From: an uncultured Eubacteriales bacterium
GTDB taxonomy: Bacteria > Bacillota > Clostridia > Christensenellales > UBA1242
DNA length: 64,000 bases
Assembly: GCA_900551855.1 (NCBI GenBank)
Contig: URXM01000003.1
Location: 62,001-126,000, forward strand
Reading direction: 5' to 3'
Shown here: in pieces, positions 25,555-34,249 of the stretch
How positions within the stretch are numbered: position 1 is the first letter of the stretch
How the letters are laid out: each line of letters begins with the position of its first letter
Program-made: the position numbers and the translations under genes
The notes under the pieces: generated by a model
The model's input: the letters and a program-made list of their open reading frames with translations, nothing else
Told to the model about the DNA's origin: nothing
Databases searched by the model: none

Positions 25555-26284
25555 GAACCAATCCTCCATCAACATAGAGCGTTTGTCCGGTGATGAATGA
25601 TGCCTTGTCACTTGCCAAGAAAACAACTGCATTTGCTACATCTTCTGTTTTTCCAAGTCTTTTAAGTGGGGTGATTTCGCAAAATTCATCTTTTTCATCT
25701 TGTGCAAGATTGTTGTTCATTTTAGTGTCAATAAAGCCAGGTGCAACAACATTGATTCTTATATCCAAATTTCCAAGTTCGGTTGCAAGAGATTTGCACA
25801 AGCCAGAAAGTCCACTCTTTGTGGCAGTATAAACACTTTCACAAGAGCATCCATTTTTTTCTACAAAAGAACCAATAAGCACAATGTTTGCTGGATTTTT
25901 GTTTACTGTGCATTTTGTAAATTCTCTTATACATCTGATTGCTGATTTTATGTTTACTTCAAACAAATTGTCTATTTCTTCATCTACGACATCAAAAATA
26001 AGTGCTCTTTTTTGAGCAACACCAGAGCAGAAAACAAGTGTGTCAAGATATTTGAAATCAGAACTTATTTTTTCAAAAACATTTTTTATCTCTTCTTTGT
26101 TTGTCAAATCAAGGTGATATGCCTTTATGTCAGCACTCTTTTTGTCTTCAATTTCTTTTTCAAAATCTACTTTGTTTGTGTTGTATGTAAGGGCTAAACT
26201 ATATCCCTCTTTTGCCATTTTTTTAGCAGTTTCAAGTCCAATATCACTTGATGCACCAATAATTATTGCTGTTTTTTTAATCAT
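25547..26284 (-). CDS. Short-chain dehydrogenase/reductase, FabG-like
   Basis: 245-residue classical SDR. Cofactor loop IGASSDIGLETAK (usual TGxxxGIG with an Asp), NLF/N-type segment NIKSAIRC, catalytic Tyr and Lys in YTATKSGL, and C-terminal GQTLYVDGG as in 3-oxoacyl-ACP reductases. May reduce an acyl chain or sugar ketone; no fatty-acid genes are adjacent, so the substrate is open. RBS GGAGGAAAG. Its stop codon lies in repeat copy C. Confidence 0.88.
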   Translation of the reverse strand: MIKKTAIIIGASSDIGLETAKKMAKEGYSLALTYNTNKVDFEKEIEDKKSADIKAYHLDLTNKEEIKNVFEKISSDFKYLDTLVFCSGVAQKRALIFDVVDEEIDNLFEVNIKSAIRCIREFTKCTVNKNPANIVLIGSFVEKNGCSCESVYTATKSGLSGLCKSLATELGNLDIRINVVAPGFIDTKMNNNLAQDEKDEFCEITPLKRLGKTEDVANAVVFLASDKASFITGQTLYVDGGLVLE

Positions 26285-26422
26285 TTTCTCTTTCCTCCGT
26301 AAAAAATTCTATTGCATATATTTTGATTTGTTGCAATAGTTGAAATGTCTTTATTTGTGATTATACAAGCTGTTCATTGAAATATAAAAATTATTTTTCA
26401 TTAAACTTTCTATCAGATTAAA

Positions 26423-27265
26423 CTAACTTTCTGCTATCCAGGCAAGACCAATAGCTGGCCCAACATGTGAGGCGTTTACAGGTCCAACTTCTCCTTCATA
26501 TACCTCAACTTTGTCTTTATCTGGGCGTTTTGCAAGGTATTCGTAAACAAATTTTTTGAGTGTTTCAAAAAACTTTGTATCAGCTATGTGAATGATAAAC
26601 AATCTTTTCAATTTTTGTGGAATTGATGCTATCAAATCTTTTATAGCTTTTTGAAGTCCAAGGCTCTTTTTGTCTGACAAAACACCTTGTTTGAATGTGA
26701 TAATAGGTTTGATTTTAAGAATAGTTCCAATTGTTGCTGTCACTTTTCCAATTCTACCACCTTTTGCAAGGTATTCTAATGTGTCAGGGATAAATGAAAC
26801 TGCACTGTTTGGCATCAATGAGTTGATTCTGTCAATGATTTGTTGGCAGGTGCTTCCAGCATTTCTCATTTCAACCGCTTCCATAACATATCCAAGTATT
26901 GTCTGTGTGTCTGCTTGAGAGTCAATAACATGAACTTTTTCTGGTGCTTTGCATTGGTCTTTTGCAAGATTTGCAACGCTATATGTTCCAGAAAGGGAGC
27001 TACTTATTGTGAAAACAAGCACTTCGTCGCCATTGTCTATGGCTTTGTTGTATTCATCTATAAATTTTTCCAAAGATGGTTGGCTTGTTTTTGGAAATAT
27101 TTTTGTCTTTGTGAAGTCTTCAAAAAAAGCATCAAATGTGCCAGGAAAACCTTCATCAAATTCTTCATCTTTATACAAAACTCTAAGTGGAATAACTGTA
27201 ATATTATTTTTTTCAGCATATTCTTTTGGTGTGTATGCTGTGCTGTCTACAATGATCTTTATCAT
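26423..27265 (-). CDS. DegV-family fatty-acid-binding protein
   Basis: 280 residues. Motifs IIVDSTAYTPKE, TSQPSLEKF and TISSSLSGTYSVA are the lipid-headgroup and fatty-acid contacts of DegV/FakB proteins, which present fatty acids to FakA kinase. Start at 27265 (MIKIIV) chosen because CAAGGAG lies just upstream; the frame is open further back. It stands alone, divergent from lysS. A stand-alone FakA-C-like gene is at 21739-21990, but no full FakA is in the window. Confidence 0.92.
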   Translation of the reverse strand: MIKIIVDSTAYTPKEYAEKNNITVIPLRVLYKDEEFDEGFPGTFDAFFEDFTKTKIFPKTSQPSLEKFIDEYNKAIDNGDEVLVFTISSSLSGTYSVANLAKDQCKAPEKVHVIDSQADTQTILGYVMEAVEMRNAGSTCQQIIDRINSLMPNSAVSFIPDTLEYLAKGGRIGKVTATIGTILKIKPIITFKQGVLSDKKSLGLQKAIKDLIASIPQKLKRLFIIHIADTKFFETLKKFVYEYLAKRPDKDKVEVYEGEVGPVNASHVGPAIGLAWIAES

Positions 27266-27398
27266 AAATTTCTCCTTGGGCCTAAAACTAGACCTAAAAC
27301 ATTTTAGCATATATCCCAATCTTTTCCAAACAAATTTTCAATGTTTTGAATGTTTTAAATATTGCGAATTTTGCCGAATATCATAGTTTCTAATTTTG

Positions 27399-27427
27399 TT
27401 GACTTACTTTGATTTATATGTTATATT
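27399..27427 (+). promoter_or_regulatory. Promoter of lysS
   Basis: TTGACT at 27399-27404, 17-base spacer, TATATT at 27422-27427 with TG at 27419-27420. No T-box structure is evident in the short leader. Confidence 0.75.
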
Positions 27428-27459
27428 TATTGAGATTATTCAAGACTTGGAGGCTATGA

Positions 27460-28920
27460 ATGGAAGAAAATTTATCAAACGAAATTGATATCAGAAAACA
27501 AAAAATTGAAGAATTGAGAAAAATGGGAGAAATCCCTTACAAAGAAAAATATGAAAGAACTTGCACAATTAAAGAAGCAAGAGAAAAATTGGGCGAACAT
27601 GTAAAGATTGCTGGTCGTATTATTTTTCGTCGTATTATGGGGAAATTTGGTTTCTGTCAAATAAGAGATGTTTATGACAGAATACAAGTATCTGTTGGTA
27701 GAAACGAATTCTCTGAAGAAGATTACAATTTCTACAAAAAGATGATTGATATTGGAGATTTTATTGGGGTTGAGGGTGATGTTTATCAAACTCAAACAGG
27801 AGAAGTGACTGTAAAGGCAGAGAAGATCGTTTTGCTTTCAAAAACTCTTCGTCCACTTCCAGAAAAATTCCATGGAATTGTTGACACAGAAATCAAATAT
27901 CGTCAGCGTTATCTTGACCTTATTACAAACGAAGATTCAAGAAGAATTTTCTTGACAAGAAGTAAGGTTGTTTCTTTCATAAGAAGATTTTTGGAAGACA
28001 ATGGATTTATTGAAGTTGAAACTCCTATTTTGCAAACAAGCGTTTCAGGTGCAAGTGCAAAACCTTTCTTCACACACCACAACGCACTTGATATTGAATG
28101 CAACTTGAGAATTGCTACAGAATGCTATTTGAAGCAATGTATTGGTGCTGGTATTGATAGAGTTTTTGAACTTGGAAAAGACTTCAGAAATGAAGGAATG
28201 GATCCATCACACCTTCAAGAATTTACACAGGTTGAATGGTATGCTTCTTACTGGAACTTTGAAGACAATATTAAATTTTTCCACACAATGCTTGTTAAAC
28301 TTATGAAAGAGTGCGTAGGGACAACAAAAATCAATTATCAAGGTCAAGAAATCGACTTTGACGGAGAATGGGCAAAGATTGATTATGTTGCAAGAATGAG
28401 AGAACTTTTAGGTTGTGATTTCTTGTCAATCAACGATGTAAATGCTTTAAAGAAGATTGTTGTTGGCAGAGGGCTTTTTGGCTATGCAGAACTTGAAGAA
28501 TGCAAGACTGTAAGAACTTTGATTGATTATGTTTATAAGAGAAAAATCCGTGCTAACATTGTAAACCCAACAATTCTTTACAACTATCCAGCATCACTTA
28601 TTCCTCTTGCAAGAAGAAATGACAAAGATGAAAGAATTATTGATGTTTTCCAAGTTGTAGCAGGTGGAGCAGAACTTGTTAAGGCTTATTCAGAACTTGT
28701 TGATCCAGTTATTCAAAGAAGAAATCTTGAACTTCAACTTGAAGAAAAAATGGCTGGTGATGAAGAAACTATGGATGTTGATGAAGACTTCTTGCTTGCT
28801 ATGGAACATGGTATGCCACCAATTTCTGGATTGGGCTTTGGTATAGACAGATTTTTGCAATTTATCTTTGATTGTCCAAACATCAGAGATGTTGTATTAT
28901 TCCCACTTATGAAAAAATAA
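27460..28920 (+). CDS. lysS: Lysyl-tRNA synthetase, class II
   Basis: Charges tRNA-Lys. N-terminal OB-fold (KIAGRIIFRRIMGKFGFCQI), class II motif 2 FRNEGMDPSHLQEFTQVEWY and motif 3 GLGFGIDRFLQFI. 486 residues, standard. RBS GGAGG. Followed closely by nth and obg, so the promoter at 27399 may drive all three. Confidence 0.97.
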   Translation: MEENLSNEIDIRKQKIEELRKMGEIPYKEKYERTCTIKEAREKLGEHVKIAGRIIFRRIMGKFGFCQIRDVYDRIQVSVGRNEFSEEDYNFYKKMIDIGDFIGVEGDVYQTQTGEVTVKAEKIVLLSKTLRPLPEKFHGIVDTEIKYRQRYLDLITNEDSRRIFLTRSKVVSFIRRFLEDNGFIEVETPILQTSVSGASAKPFFTHHNALDIECNLRIATECYLKQCIGAGIDRVFELGKDFRNEGMDPSHLQEFTQVEWYASYWNFEDNIKFFHTMLVKLMKECVGTTKINYQGQEIDFDGEWAKIDYVARMRELLGCDFLSINDVNALKKIVVGRGLFGYAELEECKTVRTLIDYVYKRKIRANIVNPTILYNYPASLIPLARRNDKDERIIDVFQVVAGGAELVKAYSELVDPVIQRRNLELQLEEKMAGDEETMDVDEDFLLAMEHGMPPISGLGFGIDRFLQFIFDCPNIRDVVLFPLMKK

Positions 28921-28935
28921 TAAGGTTGATATGTT

Positions 28936-29577
28936 ATGTTAGATAGCAAAATGGTTATGCAGGGGCTTGATAAGATGATTGAAAATCCTAGATGTGAACT
29001 TCAACATCAAACACCTTTTGAGCTTTTGGTTGCAGTGATATTATCTGCACAATGCACAGATAAAAGAGTAAATCAAGTCACCAGTGAACTTTTCAAAACG
29101 CACAACAAACCAGAAGATTTTGTCAATATATCTCAACAAGAATTGGAAGACAAAATCCATTCTTGTGGGTTTTATCACAATAAAGCAAAGTCAATCAAAT
29201 CTGCGAGTGCTGACATCATCAACAGATTTGGTGGTAAAGTGCCAGACAATTTCGATGATTTGTTGACTCTTGCTGGTGTTGGAAGAAAAACAGCAAATGT
29301 AGTTATGGCAGTCGCTTTTGGTGGAGATAATTTTGCTGTGGACACACATGTGCTTAGAGTTTCAAATCGTTTTGGACTTGTAAACACAAAAGACCCAAAC
29401 AAGTGTGAAGAACAGTTATGCAAAATCTTCCCAAAAGACAAGTGGTCAAAATTGCATTATCAAATGGTCTTGTTTGGTAGATATACCTGCAAGGCAATGA
29501 AGCCAGATTGTGAAAACTGCGTTTTCAATGCAAATTGTCCAAGCTCTAGAATTGGTGTTCCACCAGAAAATAAGTAA
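28936..29577 (+). CDS. nth: Endonuclease III
   Basis: DNA glycosylase/AP lyase for oxidised pyrimidines. Helix-hairpin-helix with catalytic Lys in LAGVGRKTANVV, catalytic Asp in VDTHVLRVSNR, and the [4Fe-4S] cluster motif Cx6Cx2Cx5C in CKAMKPDCENCVFNANC. 213 residues, normal. Lies 15 bases after lysS. Confidence 0.97.
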   Translation: MLDSKMVMQGLDKMIENPRCELQHQTPFELLVAVILSAQCTDKRVNQVTSELFKTHNKPEDFVNISQQELEDKIHSCGFYHNKAKSIKSASADIINRFGGKVPDNFDDLLTLAGVGRKTANVVMAVAFGGDNFAVDTHVLRVSNRFGLVNTKDPNKCEEQLCKIFPKDKWSKLHYQMVLFGRYTCKAMKPDCENCVFNANCPSSRIGVPPENK

Positions 29578-29589
29578 ATAGGAGAAATT

Positions 29590-30861
29590 ATGTTTCTTGA
29601 TAGAGTTAAAATTTCAATAAAGGCAGGAAATGGTGGCAAAGGTTCCACCTCTTTTTTGCGTACTGCTCAAACTGCTAATGGTGGTCCAGATGGTGGAGAT
29701 GGTGGAAAAGGTGGAGATATAGTTTTTAAGGCTACAAACGAACTCAACACTTTGTATAACTTCAGATTTAAAAAGAAATTTGTTGCAGAAAATGGCGATG
29801 ATGGTCATCAAAAAAATCAAACAGGGAAAAGTGGAAAAGATGAGATCATTCTTGTGCCTACAGGGACTGTTTTGATCAATCCACAAACAAACAAAATTAT
29901 CGCTGATTTAAACGAAGATGGTGCAACTTTTGTTGCTTTGAAAGGTGGTGTCGGTGGGCATGGAAACGCTTACTATAAATCATCAATCAAACAAGCTCCA
30001 ACATTTTCTCAACTTGGCGAAGTGACTTCGTTAAAAGAAGTTATTTTGGAATTGAAAACAATCGCTGATGTTGGTTTGGTTGGCTTCCCTAATGTTGGAA
30101 AATCTACATTGCTTTCAGTTATTTCAAATGCCAATCCAAAGATAGCAAATTATCCTTTCACAACCATTTATCCAAATTTGGGTGTATGCGAAGTTTTGGG
30201 AGAGACTTTTGTTGTTGCTGACATTCCAGGGCTTATTGAAGGGGCAAGTGAAGGGACAGGACTTGGACACTATTTCTTAAAGCATGTTGAGCGTGTTAGA
30301 CTTATTGTTCATTTGATTGATATTTCTGAAAGTGAAGGCAGAAATGCTGTTGAAGATTTTAAGATAATAAATCACGAGCTCGGAAAATATAACAAAGAGC
30401 TTTTGAATATCAAACAAATAGTAGTTTTCTCTAAATGTGACTTACTTGAAAAAGAAGAACTTGAAAAGAAAATTGAAAACTTTACAAAAACACTTAATAT
30501 TTCTGATTATATATGTATTTCTTCTTACACTAGGGAAGGTATAGATACATTAAAGAAGAAAATCTTGGAGAACTTGAAAAAGATTCCTAAAAAGCCAGCG
30601 CTTCCTGTTGAAGAATTTGATTTTGACAAGAAAGACTTTTCTTCTATTGAAATTACAAGAAATGATGATGGAAGTTTTGTTGTTTCAGGTGGAAGAATTG
30701 AAAACTTGACAAGAGGTGTTGTGATTTCTGACCAAATATCTTTTGCATATTTCCAAAACAAACTTAAAGAAATGGGCGTTATTGATATGCTTAAAGCAAA
30801 AGGTATGAAAGAAGGCGACACTGTTGTGATTAAAGATATTTCGTTTGAATATGTTGAATAA
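29590..30861 (+). CDS. obg: GTPase Obg/CgtA
   Basis: Essential GTPase linked to 50S maturation, stress and sporulation. N-terminal glycine-rich Obg fold (GGKGSTSFLR, GGPDGGDGGKGGDIVF), G domain with GFPNVGKSTL, DIPGLIEGASEG and SKCDLL, and a C-terminal OCT domain (about 340-423). 423 residues. Lies 12 bases after nth. Confidence 0.97.
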   Translation: MFLDRVKISIKAGNGGKGSTSFLRTAQTANGGPDGGDGGKGGDIVFKATNELNTLYNFRFKKKFVAENGDDGHQKNQTGKSGKDEIILVPTGTVLINPQTNKIIADLNEDGATFVALKGGVGGHGNAYYKSSIKQAPTFSQLGEVTSLKEVILELKTIADVGLVGFPNVGKSTLLSVISNANPKIANYPFTTIYPNLGVCEVLGETFVVADIPGLIEGASEGTGLGHYFLKHVERVRLIVHLIDISESEGRNAVEDFKIINHELGKYNKELLNIKQIVVFSKCDLLEKEELEKKIENFTKTLNISDYICISSYTREGIDTLKKKILENLKKIPKKPALPVEEFDFDKKDFSSIEITRNDDGSFVVSGGRIENLTRGVVISDQISFAYFQNKLKEMGVIDMLKAKGMKEGDTVVIKDISFEYVE

Positions 30862-30869
30862 CAATTTTG

Positions 30870-30915
30870 TTGCATAATACACAACATATAGTAAAATGCA
30901 AAATGCATATTACAC
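30870..30915 (+). repeat. Dispersed repeat copy D
   Basis: TTGCATAATACACAACATATAG followed by AATGCA and an inverted ATGCATATTACAC, between obg and yhbY. Confidence 0.65.
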
Positions 30916-30945
30916 TTTATATAGTTAAAGTTAAAAAGGAGAGAT

Positions 30946-31242
30946 ATGATAACAACAAAACAAAGAGCCTATTTAAGAGGGCTTGGAAATGCTCTTGATC
31001 CAGTTATGCAAATAGGAAAAGATGGTATAACTGAAAATGTCTTGAATGGAGTATATCTGCTTTTGGAAGCCAGAGAACTCGTAAAAATCAAAATGCTCAA
31101 AAATTGCGATTATGAGACTAAATCTTTGGCAAATGAAATTGCTCAAAAACTTGATGCAGAAGTTGTGCAAGTTATTGGAAACATTTTTATTCTCTATAAA
31201 AAATCAACAAAGAAAGGCTTTAAGCATATTGAATTGCCTTAA
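30946..31242 (+). CDS. yhbY: YhbY/CRS1-domain RNA-binding protein
   Basis: 98-residue single CRM-domain protein associated with pre-50S particles. The start LRGLGNALDPVMQIGKDGIT matches the family's LR...H.L.P.vqIGK.G. pattern, with the GxxG-like loop IGKDG. It follows obg after repeat copy D, behind AAGGAGAG. Likely part of the ribosome-assembly set with obg and rsfS nearby. Confidence 0.92.
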   Translation: MITTKQRAYLRGLGNALDPVMQIGKDGITENVLNGVYLLLEARELVKIKMLKNCDYETKSLANEIAQKLDAEVVQVIGNIFILYKKSTKKGFKHIELP

Positions 31243-31274
31243 TCTGTTATATGATTTTTGTATGGTTTAAGTTG

Positions 31275-32123
31275 TTATAATATTTCTTGTTCGGTCTTTA
31301 AGTTGAAATAAGGATTGAATTGAGAAATAAGGGCGAAGATAACCAATATTGATGCTACTATGCAATAATAAATTGTCATTCTTAAAAACAAACTGCTTAA
31401 AACAAGGACAAAAGCTGAAAATAAATAGCCTTTTGTTCTTTTTTTGTTGAAAGAATATGCTATGAAGTCTTTGAATGCAAGTTTCTTTTCTTTTTTATAT
31501 CTATGAGTTATTTCTGGAAAGCAATCATAAAATTTATATAGTTTTTCGTAAGTTGAATATGTGTCTAAAATCAAAAATTTTTCATTGAAATTTTGGCAAA
31601 AAGAGCTTAACTGTTTGTCTGCTACTTCTTTGCAACAAATGACTATTTTGCTTGCTTTTTCTTTTTTGACTGAATTGTAAATTGTCATAAATTTAGGGAT
31701 AGTTAGCCCTTCAAAGGACAGATTGACATAGAGCAATGTTTTAACTTTTTCTTGTAAATGATCTATGACAATATAATGCTTATGCTTTGTTATGTTTTTG
31801 TGCTTTTTTGAGGCGAGTTTAACAAAAAAATTGATTGGTTCGTTTTCGCAAGCAAGCGACAAAAACATATCTTCTGCTTCTTCTTTTTCTTTGAGCTTTA
31901 AACCTGTTTTGTTCTGCTTTCTCTTTTGAAAAAAGTATATTGTCAGATAAATGATTGCTGTAAGGCATAGTGAAAGAAGAATGGACAGCCAAAGTTTTCG
32001 GATCAAATACCTTATCCAAATGAAACAAAACAAATATATGAGTGTGATTTTTAAAATCTCTTGAAATATAAGGTTAATCTTTCTCATAGCAAAATTTTTG
32101 ACAAATTTATTTTTTTTAATCAT
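31275..32123 (-). CDS. Membrane protein of unknown function with cytoplasmic alpha/beta domain
   Basis: 282 residues. Two membrane segments near the N terminus (about 20-65), a soluble middle (about 75-225) with alternating strands and helices (HYIVIDHL, KTLLYVNLSFEG, ASKIVICCKEV, KFLILDTYSTYEKLY), then two more membrane helices (about 230-270). The middle could be a degenerate restriction-nuclease or Rossmann-like fold, but no catalytic motif is clear. No good Shine-Dalgarno precedes ATG 32123 or the in-frame ATG 12 codons later, so the start is uncertain. Divergent from rsfS. Confidence 0.55.
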   Translation of the reverse strand: MIKKNKFVKNFAMRKINLIFQEILKITLIYLFCFIWIRYLIRKLWLSILLSLCLTAIIYLTIYFFQKRKQNKTGLKLKEKEEAEDMFLSLACENEPINFFVKLASKKHKNITKHKHYIVIDHLQEKVKTLLYVNLSFEGLTIPKFMTIYNSVKKEKASKIVICCKEVADKQLSSFCQNFNEKFLILDTYSTYEKLYKFYDCFPEITHRYKKEKKLAFKDFIAYSFNKKRTKGYLFSAFVLVLSSLFLRMTIYYCIVASILVIFALISQFNPYFNLKTEQEIL

Positions 32124-32142
32124 TGGCAGTTTTAAAATTTGT

Positions 32143-32171
32143 TTGACAAAAGGTGTTTATATTGTTAAAAT
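32143..32171 (+). promoter_or_regulatory. Promoter of rsfS (predicts leaderless mRNA)
   Basis: TTGACA at 32143-32148, 17-base spacer, TAAAAT at 32166-32171 with TG at 32163-32164. Seven bases past the -10 is 32178, the A of the ATG. Confidence 0.75.
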
Positions 32172-32177
32172 TTAATT

Positions 32178-32489
32178 ATGATTAACATTAAAGAACTTGT
32201 GGCAATTCTGCACGATAACAAAATTAAAAATGTTTCTGTTTACAACCTTTCAACTCCAGAAGAAGAAAAGTTTGTTATTTTGTCCACTTCAAACAAAATT
32301 TCAGACAGCAAGAAGGTTGCGGATATCATTGCAGAAAAATATGATTACACAGAAAAAATAGAAGGCTATTTTAAGGGCGAGTGGATTGTGTTTGATTTCC
32401 CTCAAATTACACTTCATATATTCCTTCAAAAAGTTAGAGAAAAATATAATCTTGACAAATTGTATAAGCCTAAAAAGATTTCCATTTGA
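32178..32489 (+). CDS. rsfS: Ribosomal silencing factor RsfS
   Basis: Binds L14 on the 50S subunit and blocks joining when nutrients fall. 103 residues; the C-terminal half GEWIVFDFPQITLHIFLQ then REKYNLDKLY is the family signature (W.vlDfg.i.vHiF...R.yYnLe.lw). There is no Shine-Dalgarno before the ATG and the promoter predicts transcription from the start codon itself. A terminator follows at 32519. Confidence 0.88.
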   Translation: MINIKELVAILHDNKIKNVSVYNLSTPEEEKFVILSTSNKISDSKKVADIIAEKYDYTEKIEGYFKGEWIVFDFPQITLHIFLQKVREKYNLDKLYKPKKISI

Positions 32490-32518
32490 TTTTATTGTAA
32501 AAAATTATCGAAATTTTT

Positions 32519-32548
32519 AAAAACAAAGTATTTTGCTTTGTTTTTTTT
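32519..32548 (+). terminator. Terminator of rsfS
   Basis: AAAACAAAG, loop TATTTTG, CTTTGTTTT with a long T run. Its right arm is also the -35 of the next promoter. Confidence 0.8.
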
Positions 32549-32565
32549 GTTTTTTAGGTTATAAT
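32537..32565 (+). promoter_or_regulatory. Promoter of the phosphatase-rpiB operon
   Basis: TTTGTT at 32537-32542, 17-base spacer, TATAAT at 32560-32565. Confidence 0.65.
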
Positions 32566-32581
32566 CTCATTAGGTGAACAT

Positions 32582-33010
32582 ATGATAGAAATTTGCTTTG
32601 TTTGCACTGGAAACACTTGTCGCTCTGTTATGGCTGAAAGGATTGCAAAAAAGCTTTGCAAAGTGAGAAAAATTAAAGATGTAAAATTTTCTTCTGCTGG
32701 CATTTATGCTAAAGGAGAAAATATTTCTGACGGAGCCGTTTTTGCATTGAAAAAACTTGGCTATGATGGAAGAAAAAGAAAGAGTGTTAAACTTACAAAG
32801 ATCAAACCTAATACCATTTATGTTGCTGTCACAAATGCCCATAAAGATTATATAAAATCCAAAAAATGTATCAGTTTTGAAGATTTGGCTGGACCTGTAG
32901 GCGATCCTTATGGACAAAGTGAACAAGTTTATTTGCAAACTGCAAAACAAATTGAAAATAATGTTAAAGTCCTGCTTGATAAAATTGAAAATTTAAGAGG
33001 TGCGTTATGA
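32582..33010 (+). CDS. Low-molecular-weight protein phosphatase (YwlE-like arginine phosphatase)
   Basis: 142-residue LMW-PTP fold. The phosphate loop C(x)5R is VCTGNTCRSVMAE; the Thr after the first Cys-x-Gly-Asn matches YwlE-type phosphoarginine phosphatases, and the general-acid motif is DPYGQS. Followed by rpiB with a 4-base overlap, the same ywlE-ywlF order as Bacillus. No McsB kinase is in the window, so arginine specificity is inference. RBS AGGTGA. Confidence 0.85.
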   Translation: MIEICFVCTGNTCRSVMAERIAKKLCKVRKIKDVKFSSAGIYAKGENISDGAVFALKKLGYDGRKRKSVKLTKIKPNTIYVAVTNAHKDYIKSKKCISFEDLAGPVGDPYGQSEQVYLQTAKQIENNVKVLLDKIENLRGAL

Positions 33011-33450
33011 TTATTATGGCAAGTGATCACAGAGGTTATTGGCTTAAAGAAGAACTCAAAACTTTCTTCAATCAAGAAAATATTATTACGATTGATGTGG
33101 GGACTTACAGCAAAGAGCCTGTTGATTATCCTGATTACGCAAAACTTGGCATAGAAAAGATTTTGGAAAACAAAAACAATGTTGGAATTTTTATTTGTGG
33201 TTCTGGAATTGGTATGAGTATTGCGGCAAACAGGAATCCAAAAATTCGTGCAGCTCTTTGTATGAATCCTGTTATGGCTTCGCTTGCTAGAAAAGACAAT
33301 GATGCAAATGTTTTGTGTCTTCCTGGAAACTTCTTGAAAAAGAAAAAAGCTATCAACATCGTTAAAGTCTTTTTGACCACAAGTTTTGAGGGCGGTCGCC
33401 ATGCTAGAAGACTTAAGAAAATCTCTGGTGAAATCAAGGAGGACAAATGA
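33007..33450 (+). CDS. rpiB: Ribose-5-phosphate isomerase B
   Basis: Interconverts ribose 5-phosphate and ribulose 5-phosphate. Family motifs ASDHRGYWLKEEL, DYPDYA, IFICGSGIGMSIAANR (catalytic region) and ARKDNDANVLCLPG. 147 residues, normal. Overlaps both neighbours by 4 bases, so it is part of a coupled three-gene unit. A related allose isomerase cannot be excluded by sequence alone. Confidence 0.93.
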   Translation: MIIMASDHRGYWLKEELKTFFNQENIITIDVGTYSKEPVDYPDYAKLGIEKILENKNNVGIFICGSGIGMSIAANRNPKIRAALCMNPVMASLARKDNDANVLCLPGNFLKKKKAINIVKVFLTTSFEGGRHARRLKKISGEIKEDK

Positions 33451-34211
33451 TAAATATATTAGTTCCCATTGTTGAGAATGTTGAAAAATTCCAAGATTTT
33501 ATCAAAAATGTAAATGGAAAAAATGTTAAGATTTTTGTTGGTATAAGACAAAACCTGGCCGACAAATTTAAGTCAAAATCAAAGAATGTTGAAGTCCATA
33601 TTTACAGCAACAAATCAAACAAAGAAGAGATAATCAATGCTCTTCACAGTTGTAAAATGGAAAGCGGAAAGATTTTGATTGTTAGAAGACCTTTGACAAA
33701 CGAAGAATATTTGGCTTTGACAAGATCTACGAAAGATATTGCAACATTAAAAGCAAACAAAAGCAAATTTTCTAATGCTCTTAAAAGATTTATGAGCAAA
33801 ATTGTTATGAAATTTTTTGCATTTAGTTATTTTGATGATATCTCTGCAACCTGTTACGGAGAATCAATGTTTGATTTGTTGAGTGTTTGTGCAAATCTTT
33901 CTATGGCTTCAAGAGTCAACAAATATGTTGGAGTGGAAATTGAAGAAATTGAGACGGCAGAGAAGTCTGTAAAAAGAGATTACAGCAGAACCAAAAATCT
34001 TTTCAATTTGCTTCTTGGGGTGCTGTTTTTCTTGGGAAGTCTTGCTGGTGCAATTTGCATTTGCATCTTCACACACTTGGAAGTTTTGATTGTTGTTTTG
34101 ATTATTGCTTGGTTAATTATTGCGCTGATTATTATGTTTGTTTCGATTATCAACTTTACACGAACTGTTGCAGTTGGGAAATTGCATTATGGTCGTGCAG
34201 AGGAGATATAA
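33447..34211 (+). CDS. Unknown protein with C-terminal membrane hairpin (glycosyltransferase-like?)
   Basis: 254 residues. The N-terminal half (INILVPIVENVEKF, KIFVGIRQNLADKF, KILIVRRPLTNEEYL) has Rossmann-like strand spacing reminiscent of family-2 glycosyltransferases, but without a DxD or other catalytic motif. Two C-terminal membrane helices (about 187-240) end in a short basic tail. Starts in the rpiB stop region with a 4-base overlap, behind AAGGAGG. I do not recognise it; the glycosyltransferase link is weak inference. Confidence 0.5.
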   Translation: MINILVPIVENVEKFQDFIKNVNGKNVKIFVGIRQNLADKFKSKSKNVEVHIYSNKSNKEEIINALHSCKMESGKILIVRRPLTNEEYLALTRSTKDIATLKANKSKFSNALKRFMSKIVMKFFAFSYFDDISATCYGESMFDLLSVCANLSMASRVNKYVGVEIEEIETAEKSVKRDYSRTKNLFNLLLGVLFFLGSLAGAICICIFTHLEVLIVVLIIAWLIIALIIMFVSIINFTRTVAVGKLHYGRAEEI

Positions 34212-34249
34212 AAAATGGTTTTTAACCAAATAAAAAAGGAGAGAGTTTT

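Noticed and set aside
27320..27459. Possible T-box upstream of lysS
   Set aside because: The leader after the promoter is too short (about 25 bases) and no T-box motif is present.
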